DNA of 59,157 nt from Marinovum sp. (GTDB lineage Bacteria > Pseudomonadota > Alphaproteobacteria > Rhodobacterales > Rhodobacteraceae): assembly GCA_022447495.1 (NCBI GenBank), contig JAKVBH010000026.1, positions 1 to 59,157 on the forward strand, in the 5' to 3' direction. The stretch's first letter is position 1. Each line of letters opens with the position of its first letter. Shown here piece by piece: positions 45,436 through 53,680 of this stretch. The notes beneath the pieces were generated by a model, which saw only the letters and a list, made by a program, of their open reading frames with translations, was not told the origin of the DNA and made no database searches. The translations under genes were made by a program, and so were the position numbers.

Positions 45436-46053
45436 ATGGTCAAAAACGAACCCCAAACCCGGCTTGAGCATTCGCTCCTGGAAGATGGGCAAGCCTTTGT
45501 CCTAGGCGCGAGTTTGACGTCTTTTGGCTTGGCACTTCTGACCCATGCCGGGCTTGTGACGGGTCAAACTGCGGGCGCAGCAGTGCTTATATCCTATGCA
45601 ACAGGTTGGTCCTTTGGCGCGGTGTTTTTCGCGCTCAACCTGCCCTTCTACGTTTTGGGATGGCTGCAGCTTGGGCCGCGCTTCACGATCAAGAGCTTTG
45701 TTGCGGTGGCACTGACCTCTGCGATGGCTGAAATTCTACCGCTCTACATCAGCTTTGGGGATGTCAGCACATTGCTCGCCTCACTCCTGGCCGGAGCGAT
45801 CATTGGCATGGGTCTTATCGTGATCTTTCGCCACGGTGCCTCATTGGGCGGGGTCGGCGTTCTGGGCCTTTGGGTGCAGGAAAAGTTTGGCATTCAAGCA
45901 GGCTGGATCCAACTTGGATTTGATGCTGTGCTCTTTGCCACCGCGCTTTTGGTTCTGGACCCGGGGCTGGTAATCTTTTCGTTGGCGGGCGCGGTTGTGG
46001 TCAACCTCATCATTGCCGTCAATCACCGCAAGGACCGCTACGTCGGACGCTAA
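45436..46053 (+). CDS. YitT-family membrane protein
   Basis: A 205-residue protein with five to six membrane helices (AFVLGASLTSFGLALLTHAG ... LVIFSLAGAVVVNLIIAVNH). The repeated glycine-rich helices, including GLVTGQTAGAAVLISYATG and HGASLGGVGVLGLWVQEKFG, fit the YitT family of unknown function. A short basic tail follows the last helix. It follows icd by 55 bases without an obvious terminator, so partial read-through is possible. Confidence 0.82.
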   Translation: MVKNEPQTRLEHSLLEDGQAFVLGASLTSFGLALLTHAGLVTGQTAGAAVLISYATGWSFGAVFFALNLPFYVLGWLQLGPRFTIKSFVAVALTSAMAEILPLYISFGDVSTLLASLLAGAIIGMGLIVIFRHGASLGGVGVLGLWVQEKFGIQAGWIQLGFDAVLFATALLVLDPGLVIFSLAGAVVVNLIIAVNHRKDRYVGR

Positions 46054-46263
46054 CCGACCGCAGAGGCTTGGCCGGGCATGGCCGCCTCATCATGCCCCAG
46101 ATTCCCACGACGAGCATGCGCGCCTATGCTTGGGCTGCTGCATCGGACAGACCATCAGCGAAACCCGTGAACGCGGCATGACCTCAACAGGTTTAGAATC
46201 CGTAAACCATTCCCAGAATTACCAGATTCCAGTACAAATGACGCCGCATTCCGGGAGTAATGG

Positions 46264-46530
46264 GTGGCTATGAATATGGTGTCACAACAAGATCATGGTC
46301 ACGGGACCGTGGCGCTGCGCCACGACAAGTTGTTCAAGCTGCTTCAACACGAAGACGGTCCCGAAGAGGGAGTACGTCGTGCCAAGAAGGGGTTGACCCT
46401 TCCTGCCGACGAGGCCCGACGGATGATCGCCGCGGCCCATGCATCGCTAGGGTATGACTTTCGAGATCAACAGCTTAGAAAAGCCTTGCGCCGTCAGACC
46501 ACGTGGTGGTCCCGTGGGATGTTCGGCTGA
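46264..46530 (+). CDS. Small basic protein of unknown function
   Basis: Up to 88 residues, with candidate starts GTG 46264, ATG 46270 and ATG 46276; GGGAG at 46253-46257 fits the GTG best. The sequence is charged and helical (GVRRAKKGLTLPADEARRMI, AAAHASLGYDFRDQQLRKAL) without membrane segments. Its last 37 bases overlap the end of the convergent DUF2235 gene, so both stops lie inside each other's coding region. I do not recognise the family. Confidence 0.5.
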   Translation: MAMNMVSQQDHGHGTVALRHDKLFKLLQHEDGPEEGVRRAKKGLTLPADEARRMIAAAHASLGYDFRDQQLRKALRRQTTWWSRGMFG

Positions 46531-47660
46531 TCAAAATCGTGTACTGTCCCGCGACGTTCAAAGACAGAACTGTGGATATGCGCGCCATCTTCGATGACAC
46601 GGCGCTCTTCACGCGGGATGTAGTGGCCAAATAGGCTGCGATACCCTTTGCCCCAAGGACCTTGTTTGAGGCGTGGGAAGAATTCCGCGCATTTCCAGCC
46701 AAGCGTCATGCTCGTACCAGGTTTTGCCAGGGGATCTGGCGTGACATACTTTCCGCCATGGCCTTTGACGATGGCGTCCACTGTTTCGTCTTTGAAGCGC
46801 AAGTCGAGGCCTTTGGCCTCGTCGATCATCCAGTCCAGAACAACTTTGCCAAGGGCGGACTGCATCTCTGGTACGCCTCCTCCGATGTCACCATGCACAC
46901 CCGCGAACCAAACCTCTTTCACATCCTGTTCGCCCGGTTGCGGATCCGGTTGATCGGAGCCGTGCCAATACGGGCCCTTCTCCCACAGGGAGTGGCGGAA
47001 GAGCGACCGACATTCATCAATGGCCAGCGCGTGACGTACGGCTTTGACTGATGGATTACGAGCCGAGAACGCGTATTTGCGCAACCGCAAGCCGTAGCGC
47101 AGGTCAATGTCGATCATGGTTGAGACCGTGTCGAAAAGCAGAAGCGCATCAATGGTCACTCGCGGCGCGTCGAGCACTCGTTTGACCATGTTCACTGCGG
47201 CAAACGGGTTCTCCTCACTGCCGCTTTTGCCAGTGTCCGTATCGGTTTCAGAAATCGCGGTGTAGGCGCGCAAAGCATAAGTCAAAAGGTTACGGTTGTG
47301 CTCTTCAATGAGCCCCACGGCATGCAAGAACCCTGCCAAAACCCGCGCGGTATACGCGCCGCGTGAAAAGCCGCAGAGCACGAGTTTATCGCCCTCTTTG
47401 TAATGCGTCATAAGAAACTCATACGCCTCGCGTACGTTGGTCATTAATCCCCGCCCAGTGGCGAGACCTATGATTTCGGTGGTTTTACGCGTGAGCGTGA
47501 AAAAGGCGTTGTCCGCACCAAATGTGCCGACACCGGGATCATAATAGACCAGTTGATTTTCATCTTTTTGAAGCGTGCCGTAGAGCCGCAAAATATGCGT
47601 ACGGCGTTTGGTAATTTGGTTCGACGTGCCGTCGAGTAACAAAACAATAGTTTTTGACAT
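46494..47660 (-). CDS. DUF2235 alpha/beta hydrolase-like protein
   Basis: The ATG at 47660 gives 388 residues with the family blocks VLLLDGTSNQ near the start (oxyanion/Asp region) and the nucleophile elbow GFSRGAYTARVLAGFLHAVG, followed by WFAGVHGDIGGGVPEM with the likely catalytic His. DUF2235 includes type VI secretion phospholipase effectors of the Tle1 group, but also many cytoplasmic proteins. No VgrG, PAAR or immunity gene is adjacent and no signal peptide is visible, so a housekeeping role is equally possible. It is 34 bases downstream of rlmE. Confidence 0.85.
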   Translation of the reverse strand: MSKTIVLLLDGTSNQITKRRTHILRLYGTLQKDENQLVYYDPGVGTFGADNAFFTLTRKTTEIIGLATGRGLMTNVREAYEFLMTHYKEGDKLVLCGFSRGAYTARVLAGFLHAVGLIEEHNRNLLTYALRAYTAISETDTDTGKSGSEENPFAAVNMVKRVLDAPRVTIDALLLFDTVSTMIDIDLRYGLRLRKYAFSARNPSVKAVRHALAIDECRSLFRHSLWEKGPYWHGSDQPDPQPGEQDVKEVWFAGVHGDIGGGVPEMQSALGKVVLDWMIDEAKGLDLRFKDETVDAIVKGHGGKYVTPDPLAKPGTSMTLGWKCAEFFPRLKQGPWGKGYRSLFGHYIPREERRVIEDGAHIHSSVFERRGTVHDFDQPNIPRDHHVV

Positions 47661-47694
47661 TTTCGGGTTAATCCCTAATGGAAATAAGGGGATG

Positions 47695-48411
47695 TTAACC
47701 ACGAAATCCTGTCGCCACCACAAATTTTTCTGAGGAATCCGAGCGTGAAGCAGGTGGTTTAAAATGCGCGACCTTTGTGAAATTGGTCTTAAGCACCTTT
47801 TGCATATCCCCCTCTGCGCCCCCGGCCAAGACCTTGGCCACGAAAGTGCCTCCCTGCTCAAGGACGTCAAAGGCGAAGTATGCCGCCGCCTCACAAAGCG
47901 CCATGATCCGCAGGTGATCGGTTTGCTTGTGACCAGAACTGGCCGCAGCCATGTCCGACATCACGACGTCTGCGGGGCCGCCAAGCCAGGCTTTGACTTT
48001 CTCATCGGCTTCGTCTTCTAGAAAATCGAGCACGTGAATCTCTGCGCCTGCCAGCGGCTCAACCTCTTGAAGGTCCACGCCAATGATGCGGCCCTGTTTC
48101 TTGCCCACTTTTTCACCCAGCGCATTGATGCGCGGCACCGCCACCTGCAGCCAGCCACCTGGTGCACATCCAAGGTCGACGACACGGGCGCCCGGGACGA
48201 GAAAGCGGTATTTGTCGTCTATTTCCATAACCTTGAAGGCCGCACGACCCCGATAGCCTTCGGCTTGGGCCCGTTTGACATAGGGGTCATTCAATTGGCG
48301 TTGCAGCCAGCGTGTGGAAGACAGTTTACGCCCACGCGCGGTTTTTACCTTTACTTTGAGTTCGCGTTGCCCGCGTCCCGAGGTGTTTTTGCCATCCGGT
48401 GTTTTTGCCAT
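47695..48411 (-). CDS. rlmE: 23S rRNA 2'-O-ribose methyltransferase RlmE (FtsJ/RrmJ)
   Basis: Methylates U2552 in the A loop of 23S rRNA with S-adenosylmethionine. The 238 residues have a basic N-terminus (RNA-binding), then [20 protein letters not shown]-like RSRAAYKL motif region with the first catalytic Lys, the SAM loop [34 protein letters not shown] with the catalytic Asp, and [13 protein letters not shown] with the second Lys. It lies 68 bases downstream of the Ppx/GppA gene on the same strand, the usual order in this group. Confidence 0.95.
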   Translation of the reverse strand: MAKTPDGKNTSGRGQRELKVKVKTARGRKLSSTRWLQRQLNDPYVKRAQAEGYRGRAAFKVMEIDDKYRFLVPGARVVDLGCAPGGWLQVAVPRINALGEKVGKKQGRIIGVDLQEVEPLAGAEIHVLDFLEDEADEKVKAWLGGPADVVMSDMAAASSGHKQTDHLRIMALCEAAAYFAFDVLEQGGTFVAKVLAGGAEGDMQKVLKTNFTKVAHFKPPASRSDSSEKFVVATGFRG

Positions 48412-48479
48412 GGGTTCTCTCCTGGGCCGCGATGTTTGCCAAAAACCGCATGCCGAATCTTACCAAAATGCGGGGGCTC

Positions 48480-49592
48480 TTAAAACGGCCCTTCTTCTAG
48501 AACGCCATCCGCCGACATCTGTGCGTAAAGCAATCCCTCACGCAGACCACGGTCCGCCACGGACAAGCGATCCGTAGGCCATGACCGCAAAAGCGCCTGC
48601 AGGATCGCGGCACCCGACATGATCAGCGCTTGCCGGTCTTGCCCAATCCTTGGGTCGCGCCGCCGACCGGCGGGACCCATCTCTAAATAGGACGTGATCA
48701 CCCGATCAATCTGATCAGAGGTCATGCGCAGCCCGTCAACCTTGGTCCTGTCGTAACGACGCAAGCCCAAGTGCGAAGCTGCCACTGTTGTCACCGTCCC
48801 AGAGGTGCCCACAATCTGAAAACCGTCCCGCGTTTGCGCGTCTCTGTAGGGCGCAAAGCCCTCCAGTTGTTCTTCAAAGAACCAGGACATCAACGCATAG
48901 CGCGCACTGTCATCATCGACATCGTTGAACTGGTCCCGCAATGTTGCAACGCCCAGTGGCACAGAAATCCAATCGACCACTTTGGCCACCGGAAACTGGC
49001 TTTCGGCGGGGTGAAATCCGGCGTGCAATCGCATGATAGACCGCGCCCGTTCACGGGGGTCCACCTCAGACAGATCAAGCCAGACCAACTCCGTCGAGCC
49101 CCCGCCGATGTCCACCACCAAAAGTTGCTCCGTTTTGGTTGAGACAAGCGGTGCGCATGAGATTACAGCCAAGCGCGCCTCTTCTTCGGGCTCAATGACT
49201 TCAAGTTTCAGCCCGGTCTCACGTTTCACAAATGAAACCAAGTCGTGCGCATTGGCTGCGCGCCGACAGGCTTCCGTCGCGACAAGGCGCATCCGCTCAA
49301 CACGGTGACGTTTGATCTTTTGAGCACAGACCCGCATTGCCTGCACCGTACGTCCCATGGACGCGCGGCCCAGGCGGCCTGTCTTCTCGAGTCCCAAACC
49401 CAATTGTACGGATTTGGAAAAACTATCGACCACATGGAATTGGTTACCCTTCGGCTGGGCAATCAGCATGCGACACGAATTGGTACCAAGATCCAAAGCG
49501 GCATAGAGCTGCGCAGGATTTGGCTGGGTCGGCGCGGGGTTTTCGACCGGTTTCGGGAAAGCGCCCGCACCTTTGGAGCGCTTGGGCGCCAT
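48480..49592 (-). CDS. Ppx/GppA-family exopolyphosphatase / pppGpp phosphatase
   Basis: ASKHA-fold phosphatase acting on polyphosphate or pppGpp. The 370 residues start with a basic, low-complexity leader (MAPKRSKGAGAFPKPVENPA), then AALDLGTNSCRMLIAQ (phosphate 1 loop), EEEARLAVISCAPL, VVDIGGGSTELVWLDL (phosphate 2) and GTSGTVTTVAASHLGLRRYD. Whether it prefers polyphosphate or pppGpp cannot be told by eye, so no gene symbol is given. It is upstream of rlmE, probably as an operon. Confidence 0.92.
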   Translation of the reverse strand: MAPKRSKGAGAFPKPVENPAPTQPNPAQLYAALDLGTNSCRMLIAQPKGNQFHVVDSFSKSVQLGLGLEKTGRLGRASMGRTVQAMRVCAQKIKRHRVERMRLVATEACRRAANAHDLVSFVKRETGLKLEVIEPEEEARLAVISCAPLVSTKTEQLLVVDIGGGSTELVWLDLSEVDPRERARSIMRLHAGFHPAESQFPVAKVVDWISVPLGVATLRDQFNDVDDDSARYALMSWFFEEQLEGFAPYRDAQTRDGFQIVGTSGTVTTVAASHLGLRRYDRTKVDGLRMTSDQIDRVITSYLEMGPAGRRRDPRIGQDRQALIMSGAAILQALLRSWPTDRLSVADRGLREGLLYAQMSADGVLEEGPF

Positions 49593-49756
49593 TCTTCACG
49601 CCCTCTAGTATTTCAAGTTGCCGCAACGATAGGCACGGCCATGCCATCGCGCAAGTGCTAACGCGACGAGAACGGACCTTATCCTGTCAATCAAACTAGA
49701 ATGCCACAGATCAGGCGGTGCACACAGAAGACTTAACCCGCTGACATTTTTTGCGC

Positions 49757-50413
49757 TTAGGCCAAGGGATTTCCGAAGAATTTCTCCAAGTATTGGTATT
49801 CCCGAGCAAGTCTCGGGCGCAGCATATCAACCGTTTCGGATTTGAGGTCATGGACGTCCAGTTGCATCGCCGATGCGTTCTCTCGGGCACATTTGACGGC
49901 GACGCCGGTACGCTTTTGAAGGTCATGGGCCAATTGAGGCATCTCTTCAGTGCGATAGACCCGATCATAGGCCTCCAAATCCGGGCCCAGAAACAACTCC
50001 GCGGGAAGAATATGATGTTTGATCACCGAGGACGCATCACGGTATTCTTGGAGATGCGAAAAGAAGAAGTCGGGATCAGGGTCCTTGGACAGATGCGCAT
50101 ATTCAGGTCGTTTCATATTCGCCGAGTTGTGCAAGTCACGGAATTTCACAACCCGATTGGTGTAGACCGACAACAGCCGTTTTAAGGGATCGCGCACAAC
50201 GCAGATGCGCCAATACCCCAAGGCTTTGCTGAAGCGATCCGCGCGATAGCGGATCGTCGGGAAAAGCCTGTGCCACAGATGTTCATCCCAGGTGTCCTGG
50301 GGGGGCAAATCACAGGTCGGATCCACCGTGGCCATCATGCGTTTCACTGTTGAACACCCTGCTTTGGGCAATGGACTGTAGGCGATCTGGTGCGCCTTGA
50401 CCGTAATCGGCAT
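49757..50413 (-). CDS. Sulfotransferase-family protein
   Basis: A 218-residue protein with the 5'-phosphosulfate loop in YSPLPKAGCSTVKRMM (residues about 12-27) and the 3'-phosphate motif CVVRDPLKRLLSVYTNRV (about 91-108), the two PAPS-binding elements of the sulfotransferase family 2 group. These enzymes transfer sulfate from PAPS to carbohydrates or other acceptors. No glycan-biosynthesis genes surround it, so the acceptor is unknown. The flanking gaps of 164 and 206 bases hold no visible gene. Confidence 0.85.
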   Translation of the reverse strand: MPITVKAHQIAYSPLPKAGCSTVKRMMATVDPTCDLPPQDTWDEHLWHRLFPTIRYRADRFSKALGYWRICVVRDPLKRLLSVYTNRVVKFRDLHNSANMKRPEYAHLSKDPDPDFFFSHLQEYRDASSVIKHHILPAELFLGPDLEAYDRVYRTEEMPQLAHDLQKRTGVAVKCARENASAMQLDVHDLKSETVDMLRPRLAREYQYLEKFFGNPLA

Positions 50414-50619
50414 GTGTCTGCCTCTTTCTCTTGCCTGCTCAATCGACGCCTTTTACCTTAGCGTTCTGGCAAAAAGGTTAATGCGGGTTTTTGCCATCGG
50501 ACAAGTAGTCAAAGGCCTTGGCGGTCGCGGATGGAACGCATCGTGTCGAAAAGAGCACGCGACCTGATGGCCTTCGGCGCTAGTTGGAGGAGACAAGAGC
50601 CCTAAAGGGGGAGAATCAT

Positions 50620-50916
50620 ATGGTCGATGTCACAATTGTCTATTGGCGTGATATACCGGCCCAGGTCATTGTGGGCAAAGGTCGCCGCGGAGCCAAGCGC
50701 CCCCTGCCTGAGCGGTTTGAGCAAGCCATTGACCGCGCCGCCATGAAGGTGGGAGCAGCGGATACGGATGCCTATCTTGCCGAGTGGCGCAAAGCCGATG
50801 CCTACAGAGTAGAGGGGGACGCGGAAAGTGTCGCCGACGCTGAAGCCGCACGGATCGACCAAGAATACGACAAAGAGCGGATCAAGACGCTCATCGCAAA
50901 CGACGGTTGGGCGTGA
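50620..50916 (+). CDS. Small 'virulence factor' family protein linked to C1 genes
   Basis: The ATG at 50620 follows GGGGGAG and gives 98 residues (MVDVTIVYWRDIPAQVIVGK ... ERIKTLIANDGWA). It matches the short family annotated as virulence factor, a name without functional content. In alphaproteobacteria it commonly sits beside methylene-THF reductase and corrinoid methyltransferase genes, as it does here (38 bases before the MetF-like gene). I infer a role in that C1 pathway. Confidence 0.75.
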   Translation: MVDVTIVYWRDIPAQVIVGKGRRGAKRPLPERFEQAIDRAAMKVGAADTDAYLAEWRKADAYRVEGDAESVADAEAARIDQEYDKERIKTLIANDGWA

Positions 50917-50954
50917 GCTCTTCCACACCATTTGGCGGCATTCAGGAGACCATA

Positions 50955-51878
50955 ATGTCCCTTTTGAACTTCAAAAAACGCGATGCAACAGCACCGGACA
51001 CCGGCGCCAATACCGCAGCACTTGAAGCCTTTCTTCAAGGCTACTCCATCGAGGTCATGCCCCGCACCGCGGAAAAGGTGGATGATTTCCGTGCAATCCT
51101 TGCCCCCCGCACACGCGTCTACATCGCGCACATCGAAGGCACCCCAATTGAAGACATGGTCGCGACCGCCAAACGCATCAAATCCGAAGGGTTCGATGTG
51201 ATGCCGCATTTTCCCGCGCGCATCATCGCAGACAAGGCGACCTTGGCGGATTGGATTGCCCGCTACCAAGCGGAAGCGGACGTCAAACAAGCACTTCTTT
51301 TGGCCGGTGGCGTGACACACCCTGTGGGCGATTTCGACAGTTCCATGCAATTGATAGAAAGTGGTCTTTTTGGCGATTTCGACCGGTTGCACGTGGCCGG
51401 TCACCCCGAAGGCAACAAAGACATTGATCCAGATGGCTCCATGAAAAACGTCGACGACGCGCTGGCATGGAAGCAAAAGTTCTCCGAGACGACGGACGCG
51501 AAACTGGCATTGGCCACGCAATTCGCGTTTGATGGTGGCCCCATCATCGCATGGGCAAACAGCATCAAAGCGGCGGGCATCGATCTTCCCGTGCACATTG
51601 GCATCGCGGGTCCTGCGAAGCTACAAACGTTGATCAAGTTTGCCATCGCATGCGGTGTGGGGCCCTCGCTCAAAGTGCTCCAAAAGCGCGCGATGGACGT
51701 GACCAAACTTCTTCTGCCTTATGAGCCAACAGATGTGCTCACAGAGTTGGCCAACCACAAAGTGGCGAACCCTGATTTCAACATCGAACAGGTGCACTTC
51801 TTCCCGCTTGGCGGCATCAAGACCAACGCCAAATGGGCCACCGAACATGGCGGCGGGCAGCCAGAAACTGCGGCCTAG
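50955..51878 (+). CDS. Methylenetetrahydrofolate reductase-like protein (MetF family)
   Basis: A 307-residue TIM-barrel flavoprotein family member from the ATG at 50955 (AGGAG five bases before). Visible are EVMPRTAEKVDDFRAIL, VYIAHIEGTPIEDMVATAKR, DVMPHFPARIIADKATLADW, HVAGHPEGNKDIDPDG and ATQFAFDGGPIIAWANSIKA; the last two are substrate/FAD-site regions of MetF. It is divergent from E. coli MetF and belongs to the group found with corrinoid methyltransferases. A terminator follows at 51906. Confidence 0.85.
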   Translation: MSLLNFKKRDATAPDTGANTAALEAFLQGYSIEVMPRTAEKVDDFRAILAPRTRVYIAHIEGTPIEDMVATAKRIKSEGFDVMPHFPARIIADKATLADWIARYQAEADVKQALLLAGGVTHPVGDFDSSMQLIESGLFGDFDRLHVAGHPEGNKDIDPDGSMKNVDDALAWKQKFSETTDAKLALATQFAFDGGPIIAWANSIKAAGIDLPVHIGIAGPAKLQTLIKFAIACGVGPSLKVLQKRAMDVTKLLLPYEPTDVLTELANHKVANPDFNIEQVHFFPLGGIKTNAKWATEHGGGQPETAA

Positions 51879-51905
51879 ACGCTCGCTTTATCCCAGAACA
51901 CAAAT

Positions 51906-51936
51906 GCGCGGCGGAGCTACCGGCGCGCGTTTTTTA
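51906..51936 (+). terminator. Rho-independent terminator after the MetF-like gene
   Basis: GCGCGGCGG and CCGGCGCGC form a 9-bp stem with one mismatch around a 5-base loop, followed by G and six T, 27 bases after the stop codon. Confidence 0.75.
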
Positions 51937-52067
51937 TTTGCAATCCGCTGACCGTGTTCGACGCTCGACTTGATCAAACGGGACCGTCCAAGGCCCAAGT
52001 GCCTTAGCGTCACGCTTCTTTTCACCCGGTGCCTAGGGTACCGATATCCCAAAATGGGAGATGCAAC

Positions 52068-53504
52068 GTGCGCATTTTGAAATGGATTGGTCTGGCTTTC
52101 GGAGTCTTGATCGCAGTCTTGTTGATCAATTTTATGCGATTTTCACCCGATCCCGTGGACAGGACAAATGCAGCACTCCCAGACGTCGATACCAACGCGG
52201 TGGCCGAACTTCTAAGCCAATCGATCCAGTTCCAAACGATCTCCCACCCGCTTGGTGCCCCTAACCGGCCCGACGATTACCAACGTTTCCTGGATTGGGT
52301 CACAACGGCCTTTCCCAATGCAAGCCAGGCAATGGATCGGACTTTGGTGAGCGGCTTTACCCCAATCTACCACTGGTCGGGCACCGACCCGGATGCGGGC
52401 GCGATTTTGATGAGCGGGCACTACGACGTTGTTCCTATCGCCGGCGAATGGTCGCGTGATCCTTGGGCCGGTGACATTGTTGATGGGTACGTTTGGGGAC
52501 GCGGCACCATGGACATGAAAAGCGGCGTGGTGACGTTGTTGCGGGCCGTGGACCAACTGGCTGCGCAAGGTTTCAAACCCAAACACGACATCTACATCGC
52601 CCTGACCCAAGATGAAGAAATCGGCGGTCAAGGTGGCGCGGCTGCGGTGGCCCAATACATGCTCGACCAAGGCATCAAGATCGATTGGACCCTGGATGAA
52701 GGCTCCTTTGTGCTGCGCGATATAATTAGCAGCGTGGACAGCGACATTGCGATGATCAACCTTGCGGAAAAAGGCTATCTAACCGTTCGGATAACCGCCA
52801 AGGCCGATGGCGGCCACAGCTCGATGCCGCAGACCGACAACGCCATCGCGCGGTTGGCAGAAGTGATATCAGCGCTCCAAGTCAACCAAGTGCCGGGCGG
52901 TCTCGACGGGCTCACCGCCGACACGTTCGACACGCTCGCGCCGCATATGACGTTTGTCGAAAAGCTTTTGTTTGCCAATGCTTGGCTCTTTAAACCCGTC
53001 TTAGAACATGTCCTAACGGGGGCACACACGACAAACGCGCTTTTGCGCACGACAACCGCACCTACAATGCTGCAAGGGTCTGAGACAGAAAACGTGTTGC
53101 CCCAAGCGGCGAGTGTTGTGATCAATTTCCGCCTGCATCCGCGCGATACCGTAGACACAGTTGTGGACCATATCAAAGTACACCTGCCCGACGATGATTT
53201 TGAGATAGACGTGCTGCGCCTGCGCCCCGCGAGCCCCGTGGCAGACAAAGATGGCGACACCTTCGCGCACCTTTCGGCCACTGTGCAGCGGGTCTTTGAC
53301 AATGTGGTGATCGTGCCCGGCATGACAGTAGGCGGTACGGATTCATCGCACTATGCCGCCCTTACCGATCATTCCTACCGCTTCTTGCCCTTCGTGGCGA
53401 CGACCGAAGATGTTGGGCTATTGCATGCCGCGGACGAGCGCATCTCGATCGAAAATCTTGGGCGCGCAGTACAGTATTACCAACTCCTAATCGAAGGTCT
53501 TTGA
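52068..53504 (+). CDS. Membrane-anchored M20-family metallopeptidase
   Basis: The GTG at 52068 follows GGGAG and gives 478 residues. A single N-terminal membrane anchor (WIGLAFGVLIAVLLINFM) places the enzyme in the periplasm. The dinuclear zinc site is complete: MSGHYDVVPI with His and Asp, RGTMDMKSG with the bridging Asp, TQDEEIGGQG with the catalytic Glu pair, and GGTDSSHYA with the C-terminal His. The length and anchor resemble carboxypeptidase-S-like M20 peptidases. It lies between two C1 genes but after a terminator, so it is probably unrelated in function. Confidence 0.88.
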   Translation: MRILKWIGLAFGVLIAVLLINFMRFSPDPVDRTNAALPDVDTNAVAELLSQSIQFQTISHPLGAPNRPDDYQRFLDWVTTAFPNASQAMDRTLVSGFTPIYHWSGTDPDAGAILMSGHYDVVPIAGEWSRDPWAGDIVDGYVWGRGTMDMKSGVVTLLRAVDQLAAQGFKPKHDIYIALTQDEEIGGQGGAAAVAQYMLDQGIKIDWTLDEGSFVLRDIISSVDSDIAMINLAEKGYLTVRITAKADGGHSSMPQTDNAIARLAEVISALQVNQVPGGLDGLTADTFDTLAPHMTFVEKLLFANAWLFKPVLEHVLTGAHTTNALLRTTTAPTMLQGSETENVLPQAASVVINFRLHPRDTVDTVVDHIKVHLPDDDFEIDVLRLRPASPVADKDGDTFAHLSATVQRVFDNVVIVPGMTVGGTDSSHYAALTDHSYRFLPFVATTEDVGLLHAADERISIENLGRAVQYYQLLIEGL

Positions 53505-53585
53505 GTGCTCTTGAAGTCTTTAGCCATGGCCCAAATGCCGAATTCTAATCCGCCTCACAATCTTCTTGCATCGAATGAGCATGTA

Positions 53586-53655
53586 GGTCGCGCGCGTCTT
53601 CGGTTATGTCGCTTGCGCGCAGACCGGGACGAGACCCGGCCCTAGGGTCGCGCAA
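53586..53655 (+). promoter_or_regulatory. Candidate switch-like leader of the methyltransferase gene
   Basis: The segment 53613-53625 (TTGCGCGCAGACC) can pair upstream with GGTCGCGCGC at 53586-53595 (ten pairs, one bulged A) or downstream with GGTCGCGCAA at 53646-53655 (ten pairs with a small bulge). A separate hairpin CCGGG-6-CCCGG occupies 53624-53639. The alternatives exclude each other and end 26 bases before the start codon at 53681. The layout resembles an RNA switch, but it matches no aptamer I can name. Confidence 0.35.
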
Positions 53656-53680
53656 ACTCGAATGCTCAAAGAGGGGCGCC

